Assembly (NCBI GenBank): GCA_038146985.1
Contig: JAYQSQ010000001.1
Location: forward strand, 248,001-312,000
Direction of reading: 5' to 3'
Length of the DNA: 64,000 bases
From: JADHLJ01 sp038146985
Lineage (GTDB): Bacteria > Pseudomonadota > Alphaproteobacteria > Thalassobaculales > Thalassobaculaceae
This document shows, piece after piece, positions 45,093-53,656 of the stretch (its first letter is position 1; each line of letters begins with the position of its first letter). Under the pieces are notes generated by a model that was not told where the DNA came from, searched no databases, and was given only the letters and a program-made list of their open reading frames with translations. The position numbers and the translations under genes were made by a program.

Positions 45093-45695
45093 CGTCTCGA
45101 GCGCCGCGCGGGCGCGTTGATAGGCCTCGTCGACGGCGTCCGCGCCGCGGGCGAGGCCTTCGAGCAGCACGAAGCGAATGTCCTTGATGCCGATCGTCGC
45201 CAGAATGTCCCGCAGATAGGGCGTCAGGTGATCCGGCTGTCGCGCCCGGTCGTCGCTGAAGAAGCCGCCGGACGCGATCACGATATAGGCGGGCCGGTCC
45301 TTGAGCAGACCGATCTTGCCGTCGGGCGTGCTCCGGAAGGTTCGTCCGAACCGGACGACCTGATCGATCCAAGCCTTGAGCGCCGCCGGTACGGTGAAGT
45401 TGTGCATCGGTGTCGAGAGAACCAGAAGGTCGGTGGCCTCGAGTTCGGTGATCAGGGTCTCGGACGGCTTCAGCGCCGGGTGCTCCCGCGCCGATTCGGC
45501 GCTCTGATGCGTCATCATTGCCGCCGCGAAGCCGGCATCCACGAGATCGCTTGGCGAGTCGGCGAGGACGCGCCGTGTCACCTTGGCCGCTGGATGGGCG
45601 CGGGTGATCGCCGCCATAAGCTCGTCGGCCATCCGGCTGCTATGCGCGGCATCCGCCTTTGGGCTGCAATCGATTCGAAGGATTGCCGTCACCAT
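45087..45695 (-). CDS. azoR: FMN-dependent NADH-azoreductase
   Basis: A 202-residue flavodoxin-like quinone and azo reductase. It has the FMN phosphate loop RIDCSPKADAAHSSRMADEL and the STPMHNFTVPAALKAWIDQVVRFGRTF segment typical of AzoR. The enzyme transfers two electrons from NADH to quinones or azo dyes and protects against thiol stress. The gene converges on the SDR with a six-base overlap and is divergent from ppk. Confidence 0.93.
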   Translation of the reverse strand: MVTAILRIDCSPKADAAHSSRMADELMAAITRAHPAAKVTRRVLADSPSDLVDAGFAAAMMTHQSAESAREHPALKPSETLITELEATDLLVLSTPMHNFTVPAALKAWIDQVVRFGRTFRSTPDGKIGLLKDRPAYIVIASGGFFSDDRARQPDHLTPYLRDILATIGIKDIRFVLLEGLARGADAVDEAYQRARAALETL

Positions 45696-45885
45696 GTCTG
45701 TTTCTCCGTGGCTCGCCGCGTCCGGACCTTAAGTGTGGCTTCGGTACCATGAACGAAGCCTTGGAACCATTGCCCGAAGGGAACGTCATTCGTGATGTTC
45801 CGTCTTGGTCCTGTCATCCGCTGGTGGGTTCTGGCATGCTGGAAGTTCATGGCGGCAACTGTGTCGGCGAGGTTCGGATCTGGCG

Positions 45886-48030
45886 ATGAGCGGCACGGAA
45901 AACATCTCTCACGTGCGAAGCCCCTTCAGCCGGGGGCCGCGGTATTTCAACCGCGAGCTTTCCTGGCTCGCCTTCAATGCCCGGGTGCTCGAGGAAGCCG
46001 GCAATCCCCAGTCGCCGCTGCTGGAAAGGTTTCGGTTTCTCGCGATTTCGAGCGCCAATCTCGACGAATTCTACATGGTGCGCGTGGCCGGCTTGAAAGG
46101 CATGGTGAATGCGGGCGTGTCGACCGCGAGCCCGGACGGGCGTCTGCCGGCGCAGCAGCTGACCGAGATCTCGCGCGAGGTCGTGAAACTCGTCGCGGAC
46201 CAACAGGACTGTCTGAGGAAAATACGCGCGGAACTGCGGACCGTCGGGTTTCACCTCATCGATCACACCGAACTGTCCAAGAAAGACCGGGCGTGGCTCA
46301 AGAACTTCTTCCTTGACCAGATCTTTCCGGTCCTGACGCCGCTAGCCATCGATCCCGCCCATCCCTTTCCGTTCTTTCCCAACCGATCAGCCTGTATCGC
46401 GCTTCGGCTGAGGCGGATTTCCGATCGCAACGACATGGAGGCGCTTCTGCCGCTTCCAGCGACGGTCAACCGCTTCATCCGCCTGCCGGGCGAGGAGACG
46501 CGCTTCATCGCGACGGAGCAGGTCATCCTGGAGCATATCGCGACGGTGTTCCCGAATTTCGAGGTGGTCGGGCAAGGCATCTTTCGGGTCCTGCGCGACA
46601 GTGAAATGGAGATCGACGAGGAGGCCGAGGATCTGGTCGACTCCTTCGAGTCCGCGCTGCGGCGCCGGCGGCGCGGCAATGTGATCCGGATCGGCGTCAG
46701 CACCTCGATGCCCGAGGATCTGCGGGCCTTCGTGGTTCACGAACTCGGCTGTTCCGAGGAGGATATCTTTTCGCTGGGCGAACTGGTCGGGCTTGCGGAG
46801 CTTACTCAATTGATCACGGGGGAACGGCCGGATCTGCTGTGGCCGCCGTTCAACGCGCGGTTTCCGGAGCGGATACGCGATTTCGGCGGCGATTGCCTGG
46901 CGGCGATCCGGGCCAAGGACATCATCGTCCACCATCCCTATGAGAGCTTCGACGTGGTCGTTCAGTTCCTGCGCCAGGCGGCGGCGGATACGGCGGTGGT
47001 GGCGATCAAGCAGACCCTGTACCGGACGACCCAGGATTCGCCGATCGTCAAGGCTTTGATCGAGGCGGCCGAGGCCGGCAAGTCGGTGACCGCGATGATC
47101 GAACTGAAAGCCAGGTTCGACGAGGAAACCAATATCAAGCTGGCCCGCGACCTGGAGCGTTCCGGCGTCCAGGTGGTCTACGGGTTCGTCGATTTGAAGA
47201 CCCACGCGAAGATCTCGCTCGTGGTGCGCCGGGAGGGTGGACAGCTTCGCAACTACGCCCATTTCGGCACCGGGAACTATCATCCCATCACCGCCAAGAT
47301 CTATTCGGACCTGTCGTTTTTCACCTGCGACGCCGAATTGTGCCGGGACGCGGCGAGGATATTCAACTATATGACCGGCTACGCGGCGCCGGCGGAGATG
47401 AAGAAGGTGGCCATTGCGCCGCTGACCTTGCGGGACCGCCTGACGGCGCTGATCCGCGCCGAAATGAAGCACGCGGAAGCGGGCCGGCCGGGTCAGATCT
47501 GGGCCAAGTTGAATGCGCTCGTGGATCCGGCGCTTATCGATCTGTTGTACGAGGCGTCGGGGGTCGGCGTCCGGATCGAGCTGGTGATCCGCGGCATCTG
47601 CTGCCTTCGTCCCGGCGCGCCCGGTATGTCCGAGAACATCCGGGTCCGCAGCATCGTCGGCCGTTTCCTTGAGCACTCGCGGATCGCCTGTTTCGGCAAT
47701 GGTTCGGCGCTGCCGTCGGACGACGCCAAGGTGTTCATATCCTCGGCGGATTGGATGCCCAGGAACCTCGACCGGCGGGTCGAACATTTCGTGCCGATCG
47801 AGAACGCGACCGTGCATCAGCAGGTGCTCCACGAGATCATGGGGGCAAATTTGAAGGACCGCGCGAACTGTTGGTTTCTCGATGCCGACGGAAGATACAA
47901 CCGGGTGGAGGCGAGCCCCTCGGACTTCTCGGCCCACACCTATTTCATGACCAATCCGAGCCTTTCCGGACGTGGCAGCGGCCTTCGCCGATCGGAGGGC
48001 GATCCGTTGCAGTTGGCGTCTTCGCGATGA
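45886..48030 (+). CDS. ppk: Polyphosphate kinase 1
   Basis: A 714-residue enzyme building inorganic polyphosphate from ATP. It shows the N-terminal helical domain (YFNRELSWLAFNARVLEEA), the ISSANLDEFYMVR motif, and the catalytic core with YAHFGTGNYHP, whose His becomes phosphorylated, and the later RRVEHFVPI. Four-domain size is normal. The start is ATG 45886; the frame is open 27 codons upstream without a signal. ATGA overlap with ppx means kinase and phosphatase are made together. Confidence 0.96.
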   Translation: MSGTENISHVRSPFSRGPRYFNRELSWLAFNARVLEEAGNPQSPLLERFRFLAISSANLDEFYMVRVAGLKGMVNAGVSTASPDGRLPAQQLTEISREVVKLVADQQDCLRKIRAELRTVGFHLIDHTELSKKDRAWLKNFFLDQIFPVLTPLAIDPAHPFPFFPNRSACIALRLRRISDRNDMEALLPLPATVNRFIRLPGEETRFIATEQVILEHIATVFPNFEVVGQGIFRVLRDSEMEIDEEAEDLVDSFESALRRRRRGNVIRIGVSTSMPEDLRAFVVHELGCSEEDIFSLGELVGLAELTQLITGERPDLLWPPFNARFPERIRDFGGDCLAAIRAKDIIVHHPYESFDVVVQFLRQAAADTAVVAIKQTLYRTTQDSPIVKALIEAAEAGKSVTAMIELKARFDEETNIKLARDLERSGVQVVYGFVDLKTHAKISLVVRREGGQLRNYAHFGTGNYHPITAKIYSDLSFFTCDAELCRDAARIFNYMTGYAAPAEMKKVAIAPLTLRDRLTALIRAEMKHAEAGRPGQIWAKLNALVDPALIDLLYEASGVGVRIELVIRGICCLRPGAPGMSENIRVRSIVGRFLEHSRIACFGNGSALPSDDAKVFISSADWMPRNLDRRVEHFVPIENATVHQQVLHEIMGANLKDRANCWFLDADGRYNRVEASPSDFSAHTYFMTNPSLSGRGSGLRRSEGDPLQLASSR

Positions 48031-49619
48031 ACCTTGGCGGTACAGTGAACCAGATAAAGCCCCTGTCCCAAGTGACGCCGTTGCCGGTTCCTGAACCTGA
48101 AAGCCGGGTCGGGGTGCTCGATATCGGTTCGAACTCGGTCCGGCTTGTCGTCTTCGAAGGCGGCAAGCGCATGCCGATCCCGATCTTCAATGAAAAAGCC
48201 CTGTGCGCCCTGGGCGCCGATCTGATGAAGACCGGGCGGCTGTCGGAAACGGGCCGGATTTCCGCGCTGGTCAATATCGCGCGGTTTTCCGAGATTGCCC
48301 GTGAAATGCGGGTCGCCGACCTGCATGTAGTGGCGACGGCGGCGGTCCGCGATGCCGAGAACGGGCCGGCATTCGCCGAAGAACTGGAAAGCCGTTTTGG
48401 CCTGAAGGTACGGGTCCTCTCCGGCGACGAAGAGGCGGTGCTGTCGGCCCATGGCGTGGTCAGCGCGTTTCCCGGCGCCGACGGCATCATGGGAGATCTG
48501 GGCGGCGGCAGTCTTGAAATGGTGGATGTGAGCGCGGGCGAAACCCGGCGTTTCGCATCCCTGCCCATCGGCCCTCAGCGCCTCGGGGCGTTGACGCCCG
48601 ACCAGCGGCCGGCTTTCGAGCAGCGCATCGACACCGAACTTCGAAAACTGGATTGGCTGGGCGAGATGCGTGGCCGTCCGCTCTATGTGGTGGGGGGAGC
48701 CTGGCGGAGCCTTGCCAAGGCCCATATGACGCATGCCAATTATCCCCTGCAGGTCATCCATGGCTACGAGCTCGGCGTGGATGAAGCGCTGGACTATCTG
48801 GACCGGGTTTCCGGGGCGACGGAGGTCAACGGGCAACGCATCGGCGGCGTGTCGAAACGGCGCTACGCAACGGTTGGCCTCGCCGCGCTGATCATGGCGC
48901 GGGTAATGCGGCTGGGGGCGCCCAGCCGTCTGGTCTTTTCGGCCTTTGGATTGCGCGAAGGATGCCTGTTCGATCAGTTGCCGGCGGACGAAAAGAGCGC
49001 GGACCCCTTGCTGGCGAGTTGCTCGGTGATCGCTGGCCGGACCGGCCGCTTCCCGTTGGCTCCGGATGTCGTGGAGCGGTGGATCAGGGGGTTTCTGCCG
49101 GATCTGGATGACCGGGACGGCCGCTTGATCGCCGCGGTATCAATCCTTGCCGATGTCGGCTGGTCGGAACATCCCCGGTATCGCGGAGAACAGGCGTTTC
49201 TGAAGGTGCTGCGGCTGCCGGTTGTGGGTATTGGTCACGAGGATCGGGCATTCGTCGCCCTGGCGATTTTGGCGCGCTATCAGGGCGACCACAAAGTGCC
49301 CGCGGCGGCGGCGGTATCCACGCTGGTTCCGGCGAAACGGCGCCAGGATGCCCTGAGGATCGGCCTGGCGCTGCGTCTGGGGCTGACCCTCTGCGGCGGT
49401 GTCGAAAACCTGTTGTCGCGGCTGGAGGTCCGGCCCGACCACGACTGGGTGACGATCGCCTATCCGAAATCCATGGCGGTGTTGCATGGCGAGGTGATCG
49501 GCCGGCGCATTGACGAGCTCGCCCGGGCCATCGGTATGCCCATCGTCCTGTCGCCACAATCGGGTGAGGCGGAGAACGACGGCGGTCGGGCGGTGGACCT
49601 TATAGAGAAATCAGCTTGA
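48027..49619 (+). CDS. ppx: Exopolyphosphatase / guanosine pentaphosphatase (Ppx/GppA)
   Basis: A 530-residue protein of the ASKHA fold that trims polyphosphate from the end or hydrolyses pppGpp. VLDIGSNSVRLVVF and GDLGGGSLEMVDV are the two phosphate motifs, and VVATAAVRDAENG and the long C-terminal HD-like region follow. The ATG overlaps the ppk stop. Its 3' end overlaps the converging rnd gene by 20 bp. Confidence 0.93.
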   Translation: MNLGGTVNQIKPLSQVTPLPVPEPESRVGVLDIGSNSVRLVVFEGGKRMPIPIFNEKALCALGADLMKTGRLSETGRISALVNIARFSEIAREMRVADLHVVATAAVRDAENGPAFAEELESRFGLKVRVLSGDEEAVLSAHGVVSAFPGADGIMGDLGGGSLEMVDVSAGETRRFASLPIGPQRLGALTPDQRPAFEQRIDTELRKLDWLGEMRGRPLYVVGGAWRSLAKAHMTHANYPLQVIHGYELGVDEALDYLDRVSGATEVNGQRIGGVSKRRYATVGLAALIMARVMRLGAPSRLVFSAFGLREGCLFDQLPADEKSADPLLASCSVIAGRTGRFPLAPDVVERWIRGFLPDLDDRDGRLIAAVSILADVGWSEHPRYRGEQAFLKVLRLPVVGIGHEDRAFVALAILARYQGDHKVPAAAAVSTLVPAKRRQDALRIGLALRLGLTLCGGVENLLSRLEVRPDHDWVTIAYPKSMAVLHGEVIGRRIDELARAIGMPIVLSPQSGEAENDGGRAVDLIEKSA

Positions 49620-50748
49620 CCTGATCGCCCGAGATCGCGAGAGCCAGCCGGCCGGCTTTCAAGGCGAGGGCGTCGTCCCCGAAAAGCTTCTTGCGCCAGC
49701 CCCGCAGCGCCGCCACGTCCGCGTCGTCGGCAATGGCGATCGCATCGAGATCCGCGGCGTTGGCGATGAGTTTCTGCGCGACCTGATGCTTTTCCGATTT
49801 CTGTTTTAGCAAGACCCGGAGCAGCTCGACGATGGCCGGATGCGGCTGCCGCGCGTCGCGGTCTTGATGAATTTGCGGACAGGCGTCGTCCGGCAGCGCC
49901 AAGGCCGTCGCCACGGCATTCAGGATTTCCGCGCCGCTTTTGCCGGTGGCGAATTGCTCGGAAATATTGCGGACCTTGGCAAGATCCCTCGGCGTGCGCG
50001 GCGAACGGGCCGCGATGTCCAGCAGGACGTCGTCGCGCATGATCCGGTTGCGCGGGATGTCCCGCCGCCGTGCCTCGATCTCGCGATAAGCGGCAAGTTC
50101 CCGCACCACGGCGAGGAACCGGCTTTTGCCGCTGCGCACCTTGAGCCGCAGCCACGCATCATGCGGATCCAGCTCATAGGTCTCCGGACTGCTCACCGTT
50201 GCGAACTCTTCCTCCAGCCATGATTCGCGACCGGTCGCCTTCAGTTGCGCGGCAAGTTTCTCGTAGACCTTGCGCAGGTGCGTGACATCGGACAGCGCGT
50301 AGCCGATCTGTTCGTCGGACAGCGGCCGGTGTGACCAGTCGGTGAAACGCGAGCTCTTGTCGACCTGCACGCCGGTCAGTTTGCGCACCAGCTTGTCGTA
50401 GCTGACGGACTCGCCGTGCCCGCAGACCATGGCGCCGATCTGAGTATCGAAAAGCGGGGCGGGAATCTTCTTCGTCAGGAGATAGAAGATCTCCATGTCC
50501 TGCCGGCAGGCGTGGAACACTTTCAACACCTTCGGGTTCGCCATCAGCTCGAGGACCGGCTCGAGCGAAATGCCGTCGGCCAGAGGGTCGATCGCCACCG
50601 CCTCGTCGGCGCCGGAAATCTGGATCAGGCACAGCTTGGGGTAATAGGTGCGTTCGCGCATGAATTCGGTATCGACGCAAACGAAGTCTTCCTTGGCCAT
50701 ACGGTCGCAGACCGCCGCCAAATCACTCGTGTTCGAAATAAGGGTCAT
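49600..50748 (-). CDS. rnd: Ribonuclease D
   Basis: A 382-residue 3'-5' exoribonuclease trimming tRNA precursors. The DEDD residues can be placed in FVCVDTEFMRE (Asp, Glu), the FHACRQDMEIFY motif (Asp) and YALSDVTHLRKVY (last Asp with Tyr-like neighbour), and a C-terminal HRDC-like domain follows. The ATG at 50748 starts the conserved region; an in-frame GTG five codons above is possible. It converges on ppx with a 20-bp overlap. In many relatives aspS is next; here it is not. Confidence 0.93.
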   Translation of the reverse strand: MTLISNTSDLAAVCDRMAKEDFVCVDTEFMRERTYYPKLCLIQISGADEAVAIDPLADGISLEPVLELMANPKVLKVFHACRQDMEIFYLLTKKIPAPLFDTQIGAMVCGHGESVSYDKLVRKLTGVQVDKSSRFTDWSHRPLSDEQIGYALSDVTHLRKVYEKLAAQLKATGRESWLEEEFATVSSPETYELDPHDAWLRLKVRSGKSRFLAVVRELAAYREIEARRRDIPRNRIMRDDVLLDIAARSPRTPRDLAKVRNISEQFATGKSGAEILNAVATALALPDDACPQIHQDRDARQPHPAIVELLRVLLKQKSEKHQVAQKLIANAADLDAIAIADDADVAALRGWRKKLFGDDALALKAGRLALAISGDQVKLISL

Positions 50749-50947
50749 GGCCCGCGTATACACTGATTCCAGCGAGGTGAAAACGCCACAGTCGGAAAGT
50801 TTTTCAATCGAAAAATCGAATCGTTACCAAGGGGTTAGGCCGCGCGGCACTGGTTCGGTACAATCCAATCTTTCTTTTGGGTTGCAAGGATCTGAGAATT
50901 GAATCAAGATTCAAGATCTAAGCTATTGATTTGGGCGGAGAATCAAT

Positions 50948-51760
50948 ATGAAACGTCTCTTCGTGCTCAGCGCGGTACCACTTGTGGTCGCGGGATGCGT
51001 TCCGGTAATCCCTCTTCCGATCTCGATCGTTACGTCGGGATTGTCGGGAATCTCGATGCTGGCGACCGGTAAAAGCACGACGGATCATGTGATTTCCGCG
51101 GCGAACCGGCAGGATTGCGCCATGCACCGGGTCGCCCTCGGCGATGAGATGTGCCGCAATTACGCGGCCGGCGAGTACCGACCGGACACCCGATACACCG
51201 GAGATTTCCCGGGCGACCGCGACACAGCTCAGCAAACCGCGCAAGCGCCGGAAATCTGGGAAAAAGAGGCCGACAAGAATATGGCCGAACTTCCCCTCGA
51301 CGGACAGAAAGGGAAGGTTGACGCGCTGATGGTCTCATCACTGACCAGTCCGATGCGTGTGACCGCGACGCTCTCCATGGATATAGCCGCATTGCGGCCG
51401 TCACCGTCCGCGGTGCCCAGGAATGCCCGGGCCGGCGCCTGGAGCCGTCCGGAAACGCCGATCGCGGTTGAGAGCGCGCCGCTTCCGCCGTTGCCGGCGG
51501 TCCGCCCGTCCACGGCGTCCGCCGTCGGGCATAGCGTGGATCTGCGTTACCTGTCGCTCGGCTCGTTCCGTGTGACCGAGCGCGCGGATGATCTCATGCG
51601 CCGCTACGCGGGATTGAGCCCCACCGTCATGACGGTCGTCGTGGGGGGAGAGACCTGGAAGCGGGTGGCCGTCGGACCGATGGTCAAAAGCGCGGCCGAG
51701 AAACTTCAGCGCGTGCATCCGCGTATCGACGGGCGCGAAACCTGGACGTTCGCCCGGTAA
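50948..51760 (+). CDS. Lipoprotein with SPOR-like C-terminal domain
   Basis: A 270-residue exported protein. The signal ends in a lipobox VVAGC with Cys17, so it should be lipid-anchored. Residues 18-70 are followed by a Pro/Ser-rich, low-complexity linker (about 150-195) and a C-terminal domain (YLSLGSFRVTERADDLMRRY ... VAVGPM) that has the pattern of an SPOR domain, which binds denuded peptidoglycan at the septum. GGCGGAG lies seven bases upstream of the ATG. The gene is alone, with 187 bases of AT-rich upstream sequence. Function in cell division or wall maintenance is inferred. Confidence 0.75.
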   Translation: MKRLFVLSAVPLVVAGCVPVIPLPISIVTSGLSGISMLATGKSTTDHVISAANRQDCAMHRVALGDEMCRNYAAGEYRPDTRYTGDFPGDRDTAQQTAQAPEIWEKEADKNMAELPLDGQKGKVDALMVSSLTSPMRVTATLSMDIAALRPSPSAVPRNARAGAWSRPETPIAVESAPLPPLPAVRPSTASAVGHSVDLRYLSLGSFRVTERADDLMRRYAGLSPTVMTVVVGGETWKRVAVGPMVKSAAEKLQRVHPRIDGRETWTFAR

Positions 51761-51803
51761 CCCGACGCGTCTGACCGAAGCCTCCGAAAGGTTTGCCGCA
51801 CCG

Positions 51804-52544
51804 TCACGAAGCGGCGCGCCGGCCATTCCGGGAAAGCTTGCTTTCATACATCGCTTCGTCGGCGCGGTGCAGCACCGAGGCCTCGTCGTCGCCTTCACCG
51901 TAATGCGCGAGGCCGAGGCTGGCGCCGATCGGGATCGGCGTGCCGTTCCATTGCAGGGTGCGGCCGTTAAGGGCACGGTGCAGGCCCTCCATGCGCTGGA
52001 CGGCGATTTCCTTTGAGATGCCCGGCATCAGGATCGCGAATTCGTCGCCGCCGAGGCGGCCGATCGAGTCGGTTTCCCTTACGCGATGACGCAGGCATTC
52101 GGCGACGGTCTGGAGCAGGGCGTCGCCGGCGGCGTGACCATAGCTGTCGTTGACCGCCTTGAAACGGTCGAGATCGATCATGATCACCGATCCGCTCACA
52201 TGGGAGCGCGCGGCGAAGACCAATGCCCGGCGCAAATTGTTCATGAATCCGCGGCGATTGAGCAAACCGGTCAGCTCATCGGTGTTTGAAAGGTTTTCCA
52301 GCTCCTGGATGCGCCGCTCCTGGCGCTCTATCCGTTTCTCGGCCTCGGTCATGGCGATCAGCGCCAAGCGCAGGGCGGTTTCGGTTTCGGTATCGGCGCC
52401 GGATTCGAGGCCCGGGATCTGGCTGTCGTCCAGTGCCAGCATGTCGGACATTCTCGAGAGCAAAGTGTCGAGTTCGGAGCGAAGCGCGAAGGCGTTCGCC
52501 TTGGGCGAGATCGGGCGCGGGGCGATTCTGGCCGTCCGTTCCAT
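51804..52544 (-). CDS. Diguanylate cyclase (GGDEF)
   Basis: A 246-residue cyclic-di-GMP synthase. After a 65-residue helical N-terminus with a coiled coil (EKRIERQERRIQELENL) comes the GGDEF domain: TDELTGLLNRRGF, DLDRFKAVNDSYGH, and the active-site GGDEF at 165-169. An RxxD inhibitory site (R156, D159) is five residues upstream, so product inhibition is expected. It has no membrane helix or known sensor. The start is ATG 52544, a longer frame upstream lacks signal. Confidence 0.93.
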   Translation of the reverse strand: MERTARIAPRPISPKANAFALRSELDTLLSRMSDMLALDDSQIPGLESGADTETETALRLALIAMTEAEKRIERQERRIQELENLSNTDELTGLLNRRGFMNNLRRALVFAARSHVSGSVIMIDLDRFKAVNDSYGHAAGDALLQTVAECLRHRVRETDSIGRLGGDEFAILMPGISKEIAVQRMEGLHRALNGRTLQWNGTPIPIGASLGLAHYGEGDDEASVLHRADEAMYESKLSRNGRRAAS

Positions 52545-52833
52545 CTGATCAATCCGCCGTTGTTGAACAATCTCGCTGCTAACGGAGCAATCGCCGTGCC
52601 AGGGACGAAACGCCGATTTCCCCGGAGATCCGCGGAATTTTCTCGCGCTGTAGGTGATCTGGACGCATGGAGAGGACAAAAATGCCCGTCGCGGGAAAAT
52701 ATTGCCCAGGGCGGGACCGGCGGGCCATTGGAGGTTTGCGAATTTCCCGGCGCGTCCCATATTCTGTAGCCGGGAGCGGGCTGGCGCCGTCGCGCCTGCC
52801 GCGCCATCCCGCCGGCTTAACTGGAGACCGCCC

Positions 52834-53646
52834 TTGTTCGATCGTTTGCTCTTAGGATTGTTGGTCTTTGGATTGTCCGGCGTGGTTCCGATAGCGGAAC
52901 CTGCCGAGGCCGGGCAGGCGAGAGCCGGGTTCGCGCCGCACCGGGCGCTCTACTCCATGTCACTCGGCACCTCGAAATCGGATTCGGGCATCACCGATGT
53001 CGAGGGACGCATGGCGTTCGAATGGCGCGAGGACTGCGACGGATGGGTCGTCGAACAGCGCTATGCCATCCGGTATTTCAGCGAGTCCAACGCGGTCCGG
53101 GACGTCGATACCACTTTCACCACCTGGGAAAGCAAGGACGGCAAGCGTTACCGGTTTTTCGTCACCAACAAGCCCGGGTCGGGTTCGCCGGAAAAAATCG
53201 AAGGCTTTGCGACCCATCCGGGCGGGACGGGTACCGGAATGGCGCGTTTCACCCTGCCGGAAGAAACCGATTTCGACCTTCCCAAGGCCGTGCTGTTTCC
53301 CTCGGCCCATACCTTCGCGATGATCGATCTCGCGCTCTCGGGCGGTCGTTTCTTCGTCGCGCCGATGTTCGACGGGAGCGAGGTCGAAGGGCCGACCTCG
53401 GTCAGCACGGCGGTCGGCCGCGAGAAGACCGATCCCGAGGCGGCTGACGCGTTGCTGAGGGGTAAGCAATGGCCGGTTCGCATGGCGTTTTTTCCCGGAA
53501 GAAGCCAGTCCAGCGAACCCTCCCATGAAATGTCGGCGATCATGCATGCCAATGGCATCGCCAGTAATCTGGTGCTGGATTACGGCGAATTCACGGTCAA
53601 GCTGCAACTCAAGAGCCTGGAAGCTCTGCCCAGGCCCGCCTGCTGA
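52834..53646 (+). CDS. EipB-like periplasmic protein (DUF1849)
   Basis: A 270-residue exported protein of the family of Brucella EipB, a beta-spiral periplasmic protein that protects the cell envelope. The TTG start at 52834 is supported by GGAG at eight bases and by the signal peptide it opens (LLLGLLVFGLSG then AEA). The mature part begins APHRALYSMSL, then EGRMAFEW. Cys68 and the very last residue Cys270 match the two cysteines that form a disulfide in EipB, as I remember that protein. It is divergent from the diguanylate cyclase gene. Confidence 0.85.
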   Translation: MFDRLLLGLLVFGLSGVVPIAEPAEAGQARAGFAPHRALYSMSLGTSKSDSGITDVEGRMAFEWREDCDGWVVEQRYAIRYFSESNAVRDVDTTFTTWESKDGKRYRFFVTNKPGSGSPEKIEGFATHPGGTGTGMARFTLPEETDFDLPKAVLFPSAHTFAMIDLALSGGRFFVAPMFDGSEVEGPTSVSTAVGREKTDPEAADALLRGKQWPVRMAFFPGRSQSSEPSHEMSAIMHANGIASNLVLDYGEFTVKLQLKSLEALPRPAC

Positions 53647-53656
53647 GGCGAGTGAG

